Source of the DNA: Candidatus Saganbacteria bacterium
Lineage (GTDB): Bacteria; Margulisbacteria; WOR-1; XYC2-FULL-46-14
DNA: 40,703 nucleotides
Direction: 5' to 3'
Assembly (NCBI GenBank): GCA_013202975.1
Contig: JABMQY010000090.1
Location: 1-40,703, forward strand
Shown here in pieces: positions 32,283-40,001 of the stretch (position 1 is the stretch's first letter; every line of letters starts with the position of its first letter). Both the position numbers and the translations under genes were made by a program. The notes below the pieces were generated by a model that had not been told where the DNA came from, did not search any database, and worked only from the letters and a program-made list of their open reading frames with translations.

Positions 32283-32288
32283 TATGTT

Positions 32289-32453
32289 ATGAAAAAAACA
32301 TGGAAACGACCGCAATTAAAAATATTGACGCGAAGTAAGCCTGAAGAGAGCGTCCTAAGTTACTGTAAAATGCAATTTGGACAAGATGGTGGTCCCGGTT
32401 GGGGTCTTGGGTGCAGATTTAGTCCTGACTGCGTTATTCTTTCTGTGTCTTAA
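32289..32453 (+). CDS. RiPP precursor peptide, module 2, third copy
   Basis: A 54-residue peptide starting at ATG 32289. The leader MKKTWKRPQLKILTRSKPEE is followed by SVLSYCK. The core is Gly-rich (GQDGGPGWGLGC) with Cys at 26, 42 and 48, lacks the fourth Cys of its relatives, and ends in Ser. It lies 6 nt after the previous precursor and 7 nt before the next radical SAM gene. The ORF-track start at 32377 for that gene falls inside this peptide in another frame. Confidence 0.8.
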   Translation: MKKTWKRPQLKILTRSKPEESVLSYCKMQFGQDGGPGWGLGCRFSPDCVILSVS

Positions 32454-32460
32454 TTACATT

Positions 32461-33633
32461 ATGAAAAAATACATTTCTAAGACGGACATCTCAGGCTATA
32501 ATCTCTTTAAAAAGTCTAAGCCTCTGATTTACAAACTAGACATCGAACTCACTGAACGCTGCAACAATAATTGTATCCACTGCAGTATAAATCTACCGGA
32601 AAACGATCTTTCTGCCAAACAAAAAGAACTATCTACTGATGAGTTGAAGAGAATCATTAAAGAAGCTGCTGATTTAGGGGCTATGACGATCCGTTTTACC
32701 GGCGGAGAACCTCTCTTGAGAGAAGATTTTAAAGAGCTATATCTTTTCACCCGTAAACTGGGAATCAAAGTAATGCTCTTTACCAACGCCCGATTGATTA
32801 CTCCCGAACTGGCTGAATTATTAGCAAAGTATCCACCAGGAGAAAAAATAGAAGTTACGGTTTACGGTATGCATAAGGAGTCCTATGAGGCAGTTACTTG
32901 CGCAAAAGGATCGTTTGAGGAATTTTGGCGTGGAGTCAATCTATTGCTTAATAAGAAGATTCCTTTTATTGTAAAGGCTGCTTTGCTCCCTCCAAATAAA
33001 CATGAAATGGAAGAATTTGAAGCCTGGGCAGCTACCATTCCCTGGATGGACAAAAACCCTTCTTACTCGATGTTTTTTGGCCTCCGATGTAGAAGGGATG
33101 ATGCGGTAAAAAACCGGCTGATACAAAAAAACCGTCTTTCTCCTGAGGACGGATTGAAAATATTAACCAGGGACAAAGATAAATACAATAAGGGCATGAA
33201 AGAGTTTTGCTCCAAGTTTACGCGGCCGCCGGGCACAAAGCTATTCGCCTGCGGTGCGGGGAAAGGGGGAGGATGCGTAGATGCATACGGTAAATTACAG
33301 CTCTGCCTTACGCTTAGACACCAGGATACAATACATGATATTAAAAACGGAACACTCAAGGATGCCATTCAAATTTTTTTCCCTAAAGTACAGGCAACAA
33401 AAGCGAAAAATCCTGACTATCTTAAACGCTGTGCAAAATGTTTTTTAAAAGGTCTTTGTGAGCAGTGTCCGGCCAAATCTTGGATAGAAAGCGGCGACCT
33501 GGACACACCGGTAGAATATCTTTGTGAGGTTACCCACGCACAGGCGGAATATTTAGGGTTGATTGAGAAGGGGGAGAAGGCGTGGGAGGTAGAGGATTGG
33601 GTGGAAAGAATTAATAATTTTACTGCTAACTGA
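32461..33633 (+). CDS. Radical SAM/SPASM peptide-modifying enzyme, module 2
   Basis: 390 residues from ATG 32461. CX3CX2C is at C34/C38/C41 (RCNNNCIHCS) and the GGEP motif is RFTGGEPLLRE. SPASM Cys are in FACGAGKGGGCVDAYGKLQLC and CAKCFLKGLCEQC. It is a close paralog of the protein at 38144-39310 and related to the partial gene at 39994. It pairs with fusion A, so each precursor group is served by two different radical SAM enzymes. The ORF-track N-terminus (from 32377) overlaps the precursor gene and is rejected. Confidence 0.85.
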   Translation: MKKYISKTDISGYNLFKKSKPLIYKLDIELTERCNNNCIHCSINLPENDLSAKQKELSTDELKRIIKEAADLGAMTIRFTGGEPLLREDFKELYLFTRKLGIKVMLFTNARLITPELAELLAKYPPGEKIEVTVYGMHKESYEAVTCAKGSFEEFWRGVNLLLNKKIPFIVKAALLPPNKHEMEEFEAWAATIPWMDKNPSYSMFFGLRCRRDDAVKNRLIQKNRLSPEDGLKILTRDKDKYNKGMKEFCSKFTRPPGTKLFACGAGKGGGCVDAYGKLQLCLTLRHQDTIHDIKNGTLKDAIQIFFPKVQATKAKNPDYLKRCAKCFLKGLCEQCPAKSWIESGDLDTPVEYLCEVTHAQAEYLGLIEKGEKAWEVEDWVERINNFTAN

Positions 33634-33647
33634 GATTTTGGTATAAT
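33619..33647 (+). promoter_or_regulatory. Internal promoter before PqqD-like gene
   Basis: TTTACT (33619-33624), 17-nt spacer, TATAAT (33642-33647). The leader carries AGGAG (33668-33672), 8 nt before ATG 33681. It would let the recognition protein be made independently of the enzymes. Confidence 0.6.
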
Positions 33648-33680
33648 CATATATGATTAGATTATAAAGGAGTGCTTTTT

Positions 33681-33986
33681 ATGAATTTAGCTTTGGATTC
33701 TATTTGTATCCCTTCAGATAAAATAGTAGCAAGAGAAATCGAAGGCGAACTTATCATTGTCCCACTGGTTTCCGGCATTGGTGATATGGAAGACGAACTC
33801 TTTACTTTAAACGAAACCGGAAGGGAAATATGGAAAAGACTGGACGGAAAAAAAAACCTGAATAACATTACGGATGAATTAACAAATGAATTTAAAGCCC
33901 CAAGAGAAGAGATAGAAAAAGATGTTTTGGGATTGACCGAAGAATTAATTAAAAGGCAAATGATAGCTGTTGCTTCTGCCGCTTAA
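33681..33986 (+). CDS. PqqD-like RiPP recognition protein, module 2
   Basis: A 101-residue PqqD-family protein (REIEGELIIVPLVSGIGDMEDELFTLN, then TGREIWKRLDGKKNL), closest in the window to the protein at 39581. ATG 33681 is chosen by its AGGAG site; the GTG at 33672 in the track overlaps that site. It probably binds the KKxWxxPxL leaders and hands them to the radical SAM enzymes. The next gene, a peptidase, starts 6 nt after its stop. Confidence 0.82.
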   Translation: MNLALDSICIPSDKIVAREIEGELIIVPLVSGIGDMEDELFTLNETGREIWKRLDGKKNLNNITDELTNEFKAPREEIEKDVLGLTEELIKRQMIAVASAA

Positions 33987-33991
33987 TTTCT

Positions 33992-34477
33992 GTGAGTATA
34001 GATCAAGAAAAAAAGAATATCTCTCTTTATAGTCCTCATTTAATCGAACTGATGCAGGCAGTTTTTGATAAAGGCCTACCCTTTCGCTTTCAAGCAAAAG
34101 GCGGGAGCATGTCTCCTTTTATTAAAGATAGTGATATTCTTACGCTGGCCCGCTTTTCCGGCGACTATTCAATTGGCGATGTAGCGGCTTTTGTCCGTCC
34201 TGAAGGAAAAAAACTGGTTGTACATAGAATAGTCGCAAAAAAAAACAACGCTTATTTAATAAAAGGCGACAATGGTTTTGGGCAAGACAGCCTTATCCCC
34301 AAAGAAAACATTTTAGGCCGGGTAATTAAAGTGGATAGAGGAACAAAAAATATATCATTTGGCCTTGGCCCAGAAAAACATCTGATTGCTTTCTTAAGCC
34401 GAACAAACCTCCTGCCTGTTTTGTTTTTTTTACCTAGAATGTCTTTATCTCTTTTAAGGAAAATTAGAAATTTCTAG
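33992..34477 (+). CDS. S24/S26 (signal peptidase-like) serine peptidase, module 2
   Basis: 161 residues with a GTG start. It has the S24/S26 signature: catalytic Ser in KGGSMSPFIKDSDIL, box D/E-like VVHRIVAKKNNAYLIKGDNG, and a C-terminal hydrophobic stretch (NLLPVLFFLPRM) that may anchor it to the membrane. Small peptidases of this kind accompany PqqD/HprK-related systems. It is a candidate leader peptidase for module 2, which has no B2 protein; this is inference. No DNA-binding domain is present, so it is not LexA. Confidence 0.72.
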   Translation: MSIDQEKKNISLYSPHLIELMQAVFDKGLPFRFQAKGGSMSPFIKDSDILTLARFSGDYSIGDVAAFVRPEGKKLVVHRIVAKKNNAYLIKGDNGFGQDSLIPKENILGRVIKVDRGTKNISFGLGPEKHLIAFLSRTNLLPVLFFLPRMSLSLLRKIRNF

Positions 34478-34583
34478 GTTGTGCAGAAAAAGAACCAAAG
34501 ACTATTTTTGCAGGGTAGCCCATGCCGGGGCAAAAGCTATAAAACAATCCCTACTACCTACACATTAAGGCATAGTTTTCGAT

Positions 34584-34612
34584 TATACATCTTTAAAGAA
34601 TTATAGTAAAAT
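34584..34612 (+). promoter_or_regulatory. Promoter of YcaO gene (leaderless spacing)
   Basis: TATACA (34584-34589), 17-nt spacer, TAAAAT (34607-34612), exactly 6 nt before ATG 34619. The 141-nt gap 34478-34618 otherwise holds only a 44-codon open frame without precursor features. Confidence 0.45.
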
Positions 34613-34618
34613 AAACCG

Positions 34619-36157
34619 ATGAACACTTTTTTAAAAGATGCATTTAAATATAATGATGATGGCCTAGATAAAATAATTCCCCCGTCGGAGACAATAAAAA
34701 AGGCAACCCTTGCCCTGGGTAATGCCAAAATGCCAATCTCATTCGAAATAGAAAAGATAGACTATATAAACAAGCCCAAAATACCATCTTTTGTTTGCAA
34801 AATCCAAAGAGCAACCGGGCAGGCATACGGATTGCAGCAGAAATACTCTTGGGGAAAAGGAGTCACCCAAACAGCAGCTCGGGCCAGCGCAATAATGGAA
34901 TTAATAGAAAGAGCAAGCTGTAGCAGTTTCTTGAAAAATGAGAACAATTTCAAAACCGGCAGTTATTCTTATATAAAGAAATGGGGGAACCCTTTTAAGG
35001 ATTCAATCCTGGCTTGTTCAGAAAAATTTAGGCGGGATCTTTTTCTCTGCAATCTGCTTAAAAAAGCATGTCTTAAATGGACTAACTCCTTTTCTCTTAC
35101 AAAAAACAAAAATATTCTCTTTCCTCTTGATTGGTTTGCTGCCTTTCAAGGAACTAACGGCTATGCCGCCGGAAATTCAATAGAAGAAGCAACCCTGCAG
35201 GGATTATGCGAAGCGGTGGAGCGCTATGCCATCTCCACTATAATGAAAAAGAAGTATAAAACCCCAGCAATCAATATTGATTCCATTAATAATCGTACTG
35301 CCAAAGAAATAATTACAAAGCTTAAGCGGGCTGGAATAAAATTATATATAAAGGATTTCTCACTTGACCTTGAAATCCCCACCATTGCGGTAATTATAAA
35401 CGATCCAAAATCAAAAGATCATAAATACTATTACACTGCAGGCACTTCTATAAATAGGAACCTGGCACTAGTGCGAGCCCTTAATGAGGTCGCACAGATT
35501 AGAAACCAAATAGTATATGGGGCAAAGAAGCTTGGAATAACGGTTGCTGCTGCTTGGTGTTTTCCGGATTTTAAGGACTTTGCAAAGAATAAATTTCTTA
35601 TTGAAAATAGCAAAAAAATAGATTTTTCTGACTTGCCAACTTATTCTAATAGAAACATTAAAAAAGAGATCGAAGTAGTTGTAAGCAAATTAAAGGATAA
35701 AGGCCTTGAGGTAATAGTTACAGACACAACACATCATATTCTAAAAATACCAACGGTGATTGTGACTATTCCAGGAACTTTTACTGTTTCTTCTAACTCC
35801 ATCAACCCGTATTTAGTTTTAATAGAACACAATGAAAAAATGCAAAACCACCAAAATAATATTAAAATTTTTAAAAGATACTTCCAAATGAATCCGGAAG
35901 AAAAAAAGAAAGGAAACTTACTGTATTCCTTTGGAAAACAGCATGAGAAAACTGGAAAGTATAAGCAGGCAATCAAAATATTTAATGAGACAACTTCTTT
36001 TTGCAATAAAGACAATCCAGGATGGATCAATATGCAGATGATATACTGTGCATTAATAAGGTGCTATTCAAATCTATCAAAACCAGAGGAAGTTTTGAAA
36101 ATTTACAGAAAACTAAAAAAACTGCAACAAAACACACCCCAACAAGTAGTAGAATAA
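34619..36157 (+). CDS. YcaO-TPR protein (ATP-dependent backbone-modifying enzyme)
   Basis: 512 residues. YcaO domain ~60-400: SWGKGVTQTAARASAIMELIER and LQGLCEAVERYA carry the family's ATP/Mg-binding acidic residues, and YYTAGTSINRNLALVRALNEVAQ is the third conserved block. Residues ~430-505 are TPR-like helices (YSFGKQHEKTGKYKQAIKIF). The C-terminus lacks the Pro-rich PxPxP end of azoline-forming cyclodehydratases. YcaO enzymes activate amide oxygens with ATP to form azolines, thioamides or amidines. No TfuA or E1-like partner is seen nearby. It lies 4 nt before fusion B, so backbone and radical chemistry may act on one peptide. Confidence 0.82.
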   Translation: MNTFLKDAFKYNDDGLDKIIPPSETIKKATLALGNAKMPISFEIEKIDYINKPKIPSFVCKIQRATGQAYGLQQKYSWGKGVTQTAARASAIMELIERASCSSFLKNENNFKTGSYSYIKKWGNPFKDSILACSEKFRRDLFLCNLLKKACLKWTNSFSLTKNKNILFPLDWFAAFQGTNGYAAGNSIEEATLQGLCEAVERYAISTIMKKKYKTPAINIDSINNRTAKEIITKLKRAGIKLYIKDFSLDLEIPTIAVIINDPKSKDHKYYYTAGTSINRNLALVRALNEVAQIRNQIVYGAKKLGITVAAAWCFPDFKDFAKNKFLIENSKKIDFSDLPTYSNRNIKKEIEVVVSKLKDKGLEVIVTDTTHHILKIPTVIVTIPGTFTVSSNSINPYLVLIEHNEKMQNHQNNIKIFKRYFQMNPEEKKKGNLLYSFGKQHEKTGKYKQAIKIFNETTSFCNKDNPGWINMQMIYCALIRCYSNLSKPEEVLKIYRKLKKLQQNTPQQVVE

Positions 36158-36161
36158 AATT

Positions 36162-38147
36162 ATGAGCATGTACGAATATATAGATTACAACAAAGAAAAG
36201 AATCTTCCATCGATTCCCCAATATGGAAAAATTGACCTTACTTACCGTTGCAATAACAATTGCCGCCATTGCTGGTTAAGAATTGCGCCTGATGCCAAAG
36301 AAAAACAGAACGAACTTTCATTTAATGAAATTATAAGGGTTGTAACCGACGCCAGAAAAATGGGATGTCGCAATTGGGCAATCTCTGGAGGAGAGCCCTT
36401 ACTAAGACAAGACTTTGCCGAAATATTTGAACTTATTACTAGTAAATCAAAGTCTTATTCTCTTAACACAAATGGCACATTAATTACTTCCCAAATTGCC
36501 CGATTGATAAAAAATGAAAAAGGAAACGTAATTGTTTCTATCTATGGAGCAACAGCAGAAGTTCATGATAATATCACGCGCAATAAAGGCTCATTTGAAG
36601 CAGCAATGAGAGGACTTTCCTGTCTAAAAGAAAAAGCTGTTAACTTTGTGGTTCAGATTGTCCCCCTGAGAGACAACTATCACCAGCTTAAAGAGATGAT
36701 TGTTATTGCCAGATCCTTTAACCCTCATTATAAACTCAATACTTCATGGATGTATCTTTCTGCCAGCAGGGATGAGCAGATTAATCAGCAAATTTTGAAC
36801 CAGAGATTAGAAAAAAACGATTTAATCAAACATTTTAAATCCAATTTAACTTTTCACGAAGAAACATCCTGCAATTGTAATCAAGTAAAAAATGATGATC
36901 GGCTTTATGCTTCCTGTATTAAAGGATTAAGCGGCTTTCATATCGATCCCTACGGTTATATGGCTCTTTGCCCGTTTGTTAAAGATAATGCTCTTCGATA
37001 TGATCTTAGAAAGGGAACTTTTGAAGAATGTTGGGATAGCTTTATCCCTTCTTTAGCAGACAAGATCCGGGGCGGCCAGGAGTACCTGGACAATTGCGGT
37101 TCCTGCGATCTGCTTAGTGATTGCCGCTGGTGCCCGGCCTTTAGTTTTTTGGAACATGGCAGACACTCGGCAAAAGTTGATCATTTGTGTGATTTAGCAC
37201 GAGAAAAAAAGCTCTTTAATAAAAATTGGATAAAAAAACATCGCCGTTATTTTCGTGTTGCTGATATTACTATCCAAATAGAAATGGATATTCCTTTTTC
37301 GGAAGATTTTTTCAAACCTAAATTCAAGATTTTTGAGGTGGACGGACCAGGAGAAGATACGGTTAGTATCAGCCACCATTTTTCTTTGCCCGATCTTGAA
37401 GGATTCGATTTGGGACAAAAGATTTATCAAAAGCCTCCCTGGGCTATATATAAGAAAAACAGCTCCTGGATATATCTGTGTATTTCCCCAAATCCAGAAA
37501 ACAGTATTCAGGGAGTTGTTGTTTTTAACCGTGACCATTCAAAGGCCAGGATCTACCATGATAGCGCAAAAAAACCTCAGGTTTTAGAAGGAAACTGGCC
37601 CTCGATAACATTTTTACCTTCGGATCAAATTATTATTGCCCGTTTGCTGGCCGATCGGCAAGGATGTTATTTCCATTCAAGCGGATTAATCCTTAATGGC
37701 AAGGGATTTCTTTTTGCCGGCTATTCTGGAGCGGGCAAATCGACCATAAGCCTTATGCTACAAAACCATGCAGAAATTTTGTGTGATGACAGAATTATTG
37801 TCAAAAAGCAAAAAAAAGGATTTCATATCTTCGGCACCTGGAGCCACGGGGACGTGCCGGATATATCGGCAAAGTCGATCCCATTACACGCAATCATGTT
37901 TTTGGAACAAGCACAAGATAATCGATTGGTTCAAATCACCGACCGAAAAGAAATTAGAAAAAGATTGCTTGCCTTTTTAATAAAACCGCTGGTGACAAAA
38001 GATTGGTGGGAAAAGATGCTAACCCTGATTGAAAAAATTAGTTTTGAGGTACCCTGTTATATTATGAAATTTGATAAGAGCGGAGCAATTGTCAAAGAAT
38101 TAAAGTCTTTAGCAAAAGATACGAAGAAGGCGGGAGATCAGATATAA
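36162..38147 (+). CDS. Radical SAM/SPASM-HPr kinase-like fusion protein B
   Basis: 661 residues, a full-length paralog of fusion A. CX3CX2C is at C30/C34/C37 (RCNNNCRHCW), then AISGGEPLLR, SPASM Cys (DPYGYMALC, CGSCDLLSDCRWC), Walker A AGYSGAGKST at ~520, ILCDDRIIV and FGTWSHGDVPDI. Conservation across both halves shows that the fusion is a stable architecture and not a chance event. The last 20 residues are Lys-rich. The stop codon overlaps the presumed ATA start of the next gene. Confidence 0.85.
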   Translation: MSMYEYIDYNKEKNLPSIPQYGKIDLTYRCNNNCRHCWLRIAPDAKEKQNELSFNEIIRVVTDARKMGCRNWAISGGEPLLRQDFAEIFELITSKSKSYSLNTNGTLITSQIARLIKNEKGNVIVSIYGATAEVHDNITRNKGSFEAAMRGLSCLKEKAVNFVVQIVPLRDNYHQLKEMIVIARSFNPHYKLNTSWMYLSASRDEQINQQILNQRLEKNDLIKHFKSNLTFHEETSCNCNQVKNDDRLYASCIKGLSGFHIDPYGYMALCPFVKDNALRYDLRKGTFEECWDSFIPSLADKIRGGQEYLDNCGSCDLLSDCRWCPAFSFLEHGRHSAKVDHLCDLAREKKLFNKNWIKKHRRYFRVADITIQIEMDIPFSEDFFKPKFKIFEVDGPGEDTVSISHHFSLPDLEGFDLGQKIYQKPPWAIYKKNSSWIYLCISPNPENSIQGVVVFNRDHSKARIYHDSAKKPQVLEGNWPSITFLPSDQIIIARLLADRQGCYFHSSGLILNGKGFLFAGYSGAGKSTISLMLQNHAEILCDDRIIVKKQKKGFHIFGTWSHGDVPDISAKSIPLHAIMFLEQAQDNRLVQITDRKEIRKRLLAFLIKPLVTKDWWEKMLTLIEKISFEVPCYIMKFDKSGAIVKELKSLAKDTKKAGDQI

Positions 38148-39310
38148 CAAGTTATTCCGAAAAACTTGAATACAGTAAGTTTTCTCTGCAGCAGAAGAAA
38201 AAAAATCTTTTTTTAACCAGGCTGGATATGCAGCTTACTGAGCGCTGCAATAATAATTGCATACACTGCTGTATTAACCAACCAGCAGATGATTTATTAC
38301 TAAAGGAAAAAGAGCTTTCTACAAAAGAAATAAAGAATATTCTACAAGAGGCCGCAACTTTAGGATATTTGACAGTTAGATTTACCGGCGGGGAACCATT
38401 GTTGCGGGATGATTTTTCGGAATTGTATGTTTTTGCCAGAAAGCTCGGGATTAAGGTAATGCTTTTTACCAATGCCACACTGATTACCCCTCAATTAATT
38501 GAACTATTTGCCCGGATCCCGCCACTTGAAAAAATTGAGGTTTCTGTATATGGAATGCACAAAAAGTCGTATGAAGCAGTTTCAAGGGTTTCTGGAAGTT
38601 ATGAGCCTGCCTGGCGCGGAATAAACTTACTACTTGAGAATAAGATTCCTTTTATAGTAAAGGGCTCACTTCTCCCACCCAACAAAAAAGAAATTGATGA
38701 ATTTAGAGCATGGGCAAAAAAAATTCCCTGGATGATTGAAGATCCGCTTTGCTCTATGTTTTTTGACCTTCGCTGCAGAAGGGATTCGAAAGAAAAGAAC
38801 CAGATGATTAAAAAGCTTAGGCCTTCTGCAAAGGAAGGATTAACAGAGCTAACATGCGAAAAAGAAGGATACAAAAAAAGGATGAAAGAATTTTGTTCAA
38901 AATTTATTGGTCCAAAAGGAGACACCCTCTTTGTCTGTGGCGTTGGTGTTGGCGGAGGTTCGGTCGACCCATATGGATATTATTTCCCCTGTTTGGTACT
39001 TATGTCTCCTGAAACGGGATACTATCTCAAAGAAGGCTCTCTTAAAGATGCCCTAGAATGTTTCTCTCCAAAAATACGAAAAATCAAGGCAACCAATCCA
39101 GCCTACTTATCCCGCTGCGCCCGCTGTTTTTTAAAAGGGCTATGCGATCAATGTCCTGCAAAATCTTATATGGAAAATGGAACACTAGATACTCCGGTAG
39201 AGTATCTTTGTGAAATTACTCACCTTCAAGCCAGCTATCTGGGGTTGATCAATAAGGGAGAAAAGACCTGGGAAGTTAAGGATTGGCAGGAGAGAATCAG
39301 CAAATTTTAA
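38144..39310 (+). CDS. Radical SAM/SPASM peptide-modifying enzyme, module 3, probable ATA start
   Basis: 388 residues if begun at ATA 38144, where GGGAG lies 7 nt upstream and the ATATAA string overlaps the stop of fusion B. This start gives 34 residues before the first radical SAM Cys, against 33 in the paralog at 32461. The ATG at 38228 would leave only six and cut into the barrel. Motifs are RCNNNCIHCC, RFTGGEPLLRD, and SPASM Cys (FVCGVGVGGGSVDPYGYYFPC, CARCFLKGLCDQC). The frame is open upstream but has no ATG, GTG or TTG there. Confidence 0.82.
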   Translation: MTSYSEKLEYSKFSLQQKKKNLFLTRLDMQLTERCNNNCIHCCINQPADDLLLKEKELSTKEIKNILQEAATLGYLTVRFTGGEPLLRDDFSELYVFARKLGIKVMLFTNATLITPQLIELFARIPPLEKIEVSVYGMHKKSYEAVSRVSGSYEPAWRGINLLLENKIPFIVKGSLLPPNKKEIDEFRAWAKKIPWMIEDPLCSMFFDLRCRRDSKEKNQMIKKLRPSAKEGLTELTCEKEGYKKRMKEFCSKFIGPKGDTLFVCGVGVGGGSVDPYGYYFPCLVLMSPETGYYLKEGSLKDALECFSPKIRKIKATNPAYLSRCARCFLKGLCDQCPAKSYMENGTLDTPVEYLCEITHLQASYLGLINKGEKTWEVKDWQERISKF

Positions 39311-39498
39311 GTTGTTGAATAAGTTTCACACCAAACGTTACAACCAGTTGATGGAACGATACAAGTTGTGTCCCAAGAGTTGGAAGCCATAAGCGGCCCA
39401 CTGTTCCATTTACAGATAACCAAAACATTTTCACCAATCTCACTTCTTATCAAAACTACAAGTTTTGGTTTTTCCCATTTATCTTTTTTATTTTTCAT
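39307..39498 (-). CDS. RiPP precursor peptide, module 3
   Basis: 63 residues from ATG 39498; the longer track start at 39534 covers the promoter. The leader MKNKKDKWEKPKLVVLIRSE is followed by NVLVICK. The core has Cys at 29, 46, 53 and 57 and ends STT. It is convergent with the radical SAM gene (4-nt overlap at the stops) and divergent from the PqqD-like gene, which fits its being their substrate. Confidence 0.82.
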   Translation of the reverse strand: MKNKKDKWEKPKLVVLIRSEIGENVLVICKWNSGPLMASNSWDTTCIVPSTGCNVWCETYSTT

Positions 39499-39506
39499 TA
39501 CAATTA

Positions 39507-39553
39507 ATTTTACACCACCATCACTTGATGTCAAGTAGTATATGTTATAAAAT
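39507..39553. promoter_or_regulatory. Overlapping divergent promoters of precursor and PqqD-like gene
   Basis: Minus strand: TTGACA (39534-39529), 16-nt spacer, TAAAAT (39512-39507). Plus strand: TTGATG (39525-39530), 17-nt spacer, TAAAAT (39548-39553). The -35 boxes overlap in the inverted repeat ACTTGA-tg-TCAAGT, so the two promoters should compete or be co-regulated. Confidence 0.6.
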
Positions 39554-39580
39554 TACTCAACTACCAGTTTGGAGGTGTTT

Positions 39581-39892
39581 ATGAAACAAAAGATAAGTCC
39601 TGATATTGTTTGCTCGATCTCAGAAGATGTAGTTGCCCGCAACATTGAGGGTGAGATGCTAATTGTCCCATTAACAAAAGGAATTGGGGATATGGAAGAT
39701 GCTCTCTATACTCTAAATAAAACCGGCATGGCTATCTGGGCATGCATTGATGGAAAAAAGAAAATTAAAGATATTGTTGCTGAACTATCAGAAAAGTTTG
39801 AAGCATCCTCATCTGAGCTCGAACAGGATGTCTTTGGATTTGCTGACGAATTACTCAAAAGAGGGATCCTGATTGAGTCCTCAAAACACTGA
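39581..39892 (+). CDS. PqqD-like RiPP recognition protein, module 3
   Basis: 103 residues from ATG 39581, 5 nt after GGAGG; the TTG start in the track overlaps the ribosome site. It is strongly similar to the module 2 protein (ARNIEGEMLIVPLTKGIGDMEDALYTLN, TGMAIWACIDGKKKI). It presumably binds the precursor encoded divergently at 39307. Confidence 0.82.
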   Translation: MKQKISPDIVCSISEDVVARNIEGEMLIVPLTKGIGDMEDALYTLNKTGMAIWACIDGKKKIKDIVAELSEKFEASSSELEQDVFGFADELLKRGILIESSKH

Positions 39893-39914
39893 CACCCCTT
39901 CATTTATTGAGAAC

Positions 39915-40001
39915 ATGGCTGAGCAAAAACATGCTCCTACCCTCTTTTCTGTTTATCCCAAGAATCATCGGTCTCAAATAAAGAGGATTAATAATGGATA
40001 A
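39915..40001 (+). CDS. Possible 28-residue peptide between PqqD-like and radical SAM genes
   Basis: An open frame from ATG 39915, extendable upstream to a TTG at 39873. It ends in TAA that overlaps the next gene's ATG as ATGGATAA. It has no Cys and no leader motif like the precursors, and its ribosome site is weak. It may be a coupling peptide or chance. Confidence 0.2.
   Translation: MAEQKHAPTLFSVYPKNHRSQIKRINNG

Noticed and set aside
32377-32460. N-terminal extension of the radical SAM protein called in the ORF track from 32377
   Set aside because: It overlaps the precursor gene at 32289-32453 in another frame, and the paralog starts at the position matching 32461.
34479-34612. 44-codon ORF before the YcaO gene as a further precursor
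   Set aside because: It has only one Cys and no KKxWxxPxL leader, and it runs through the YcaO promoter.
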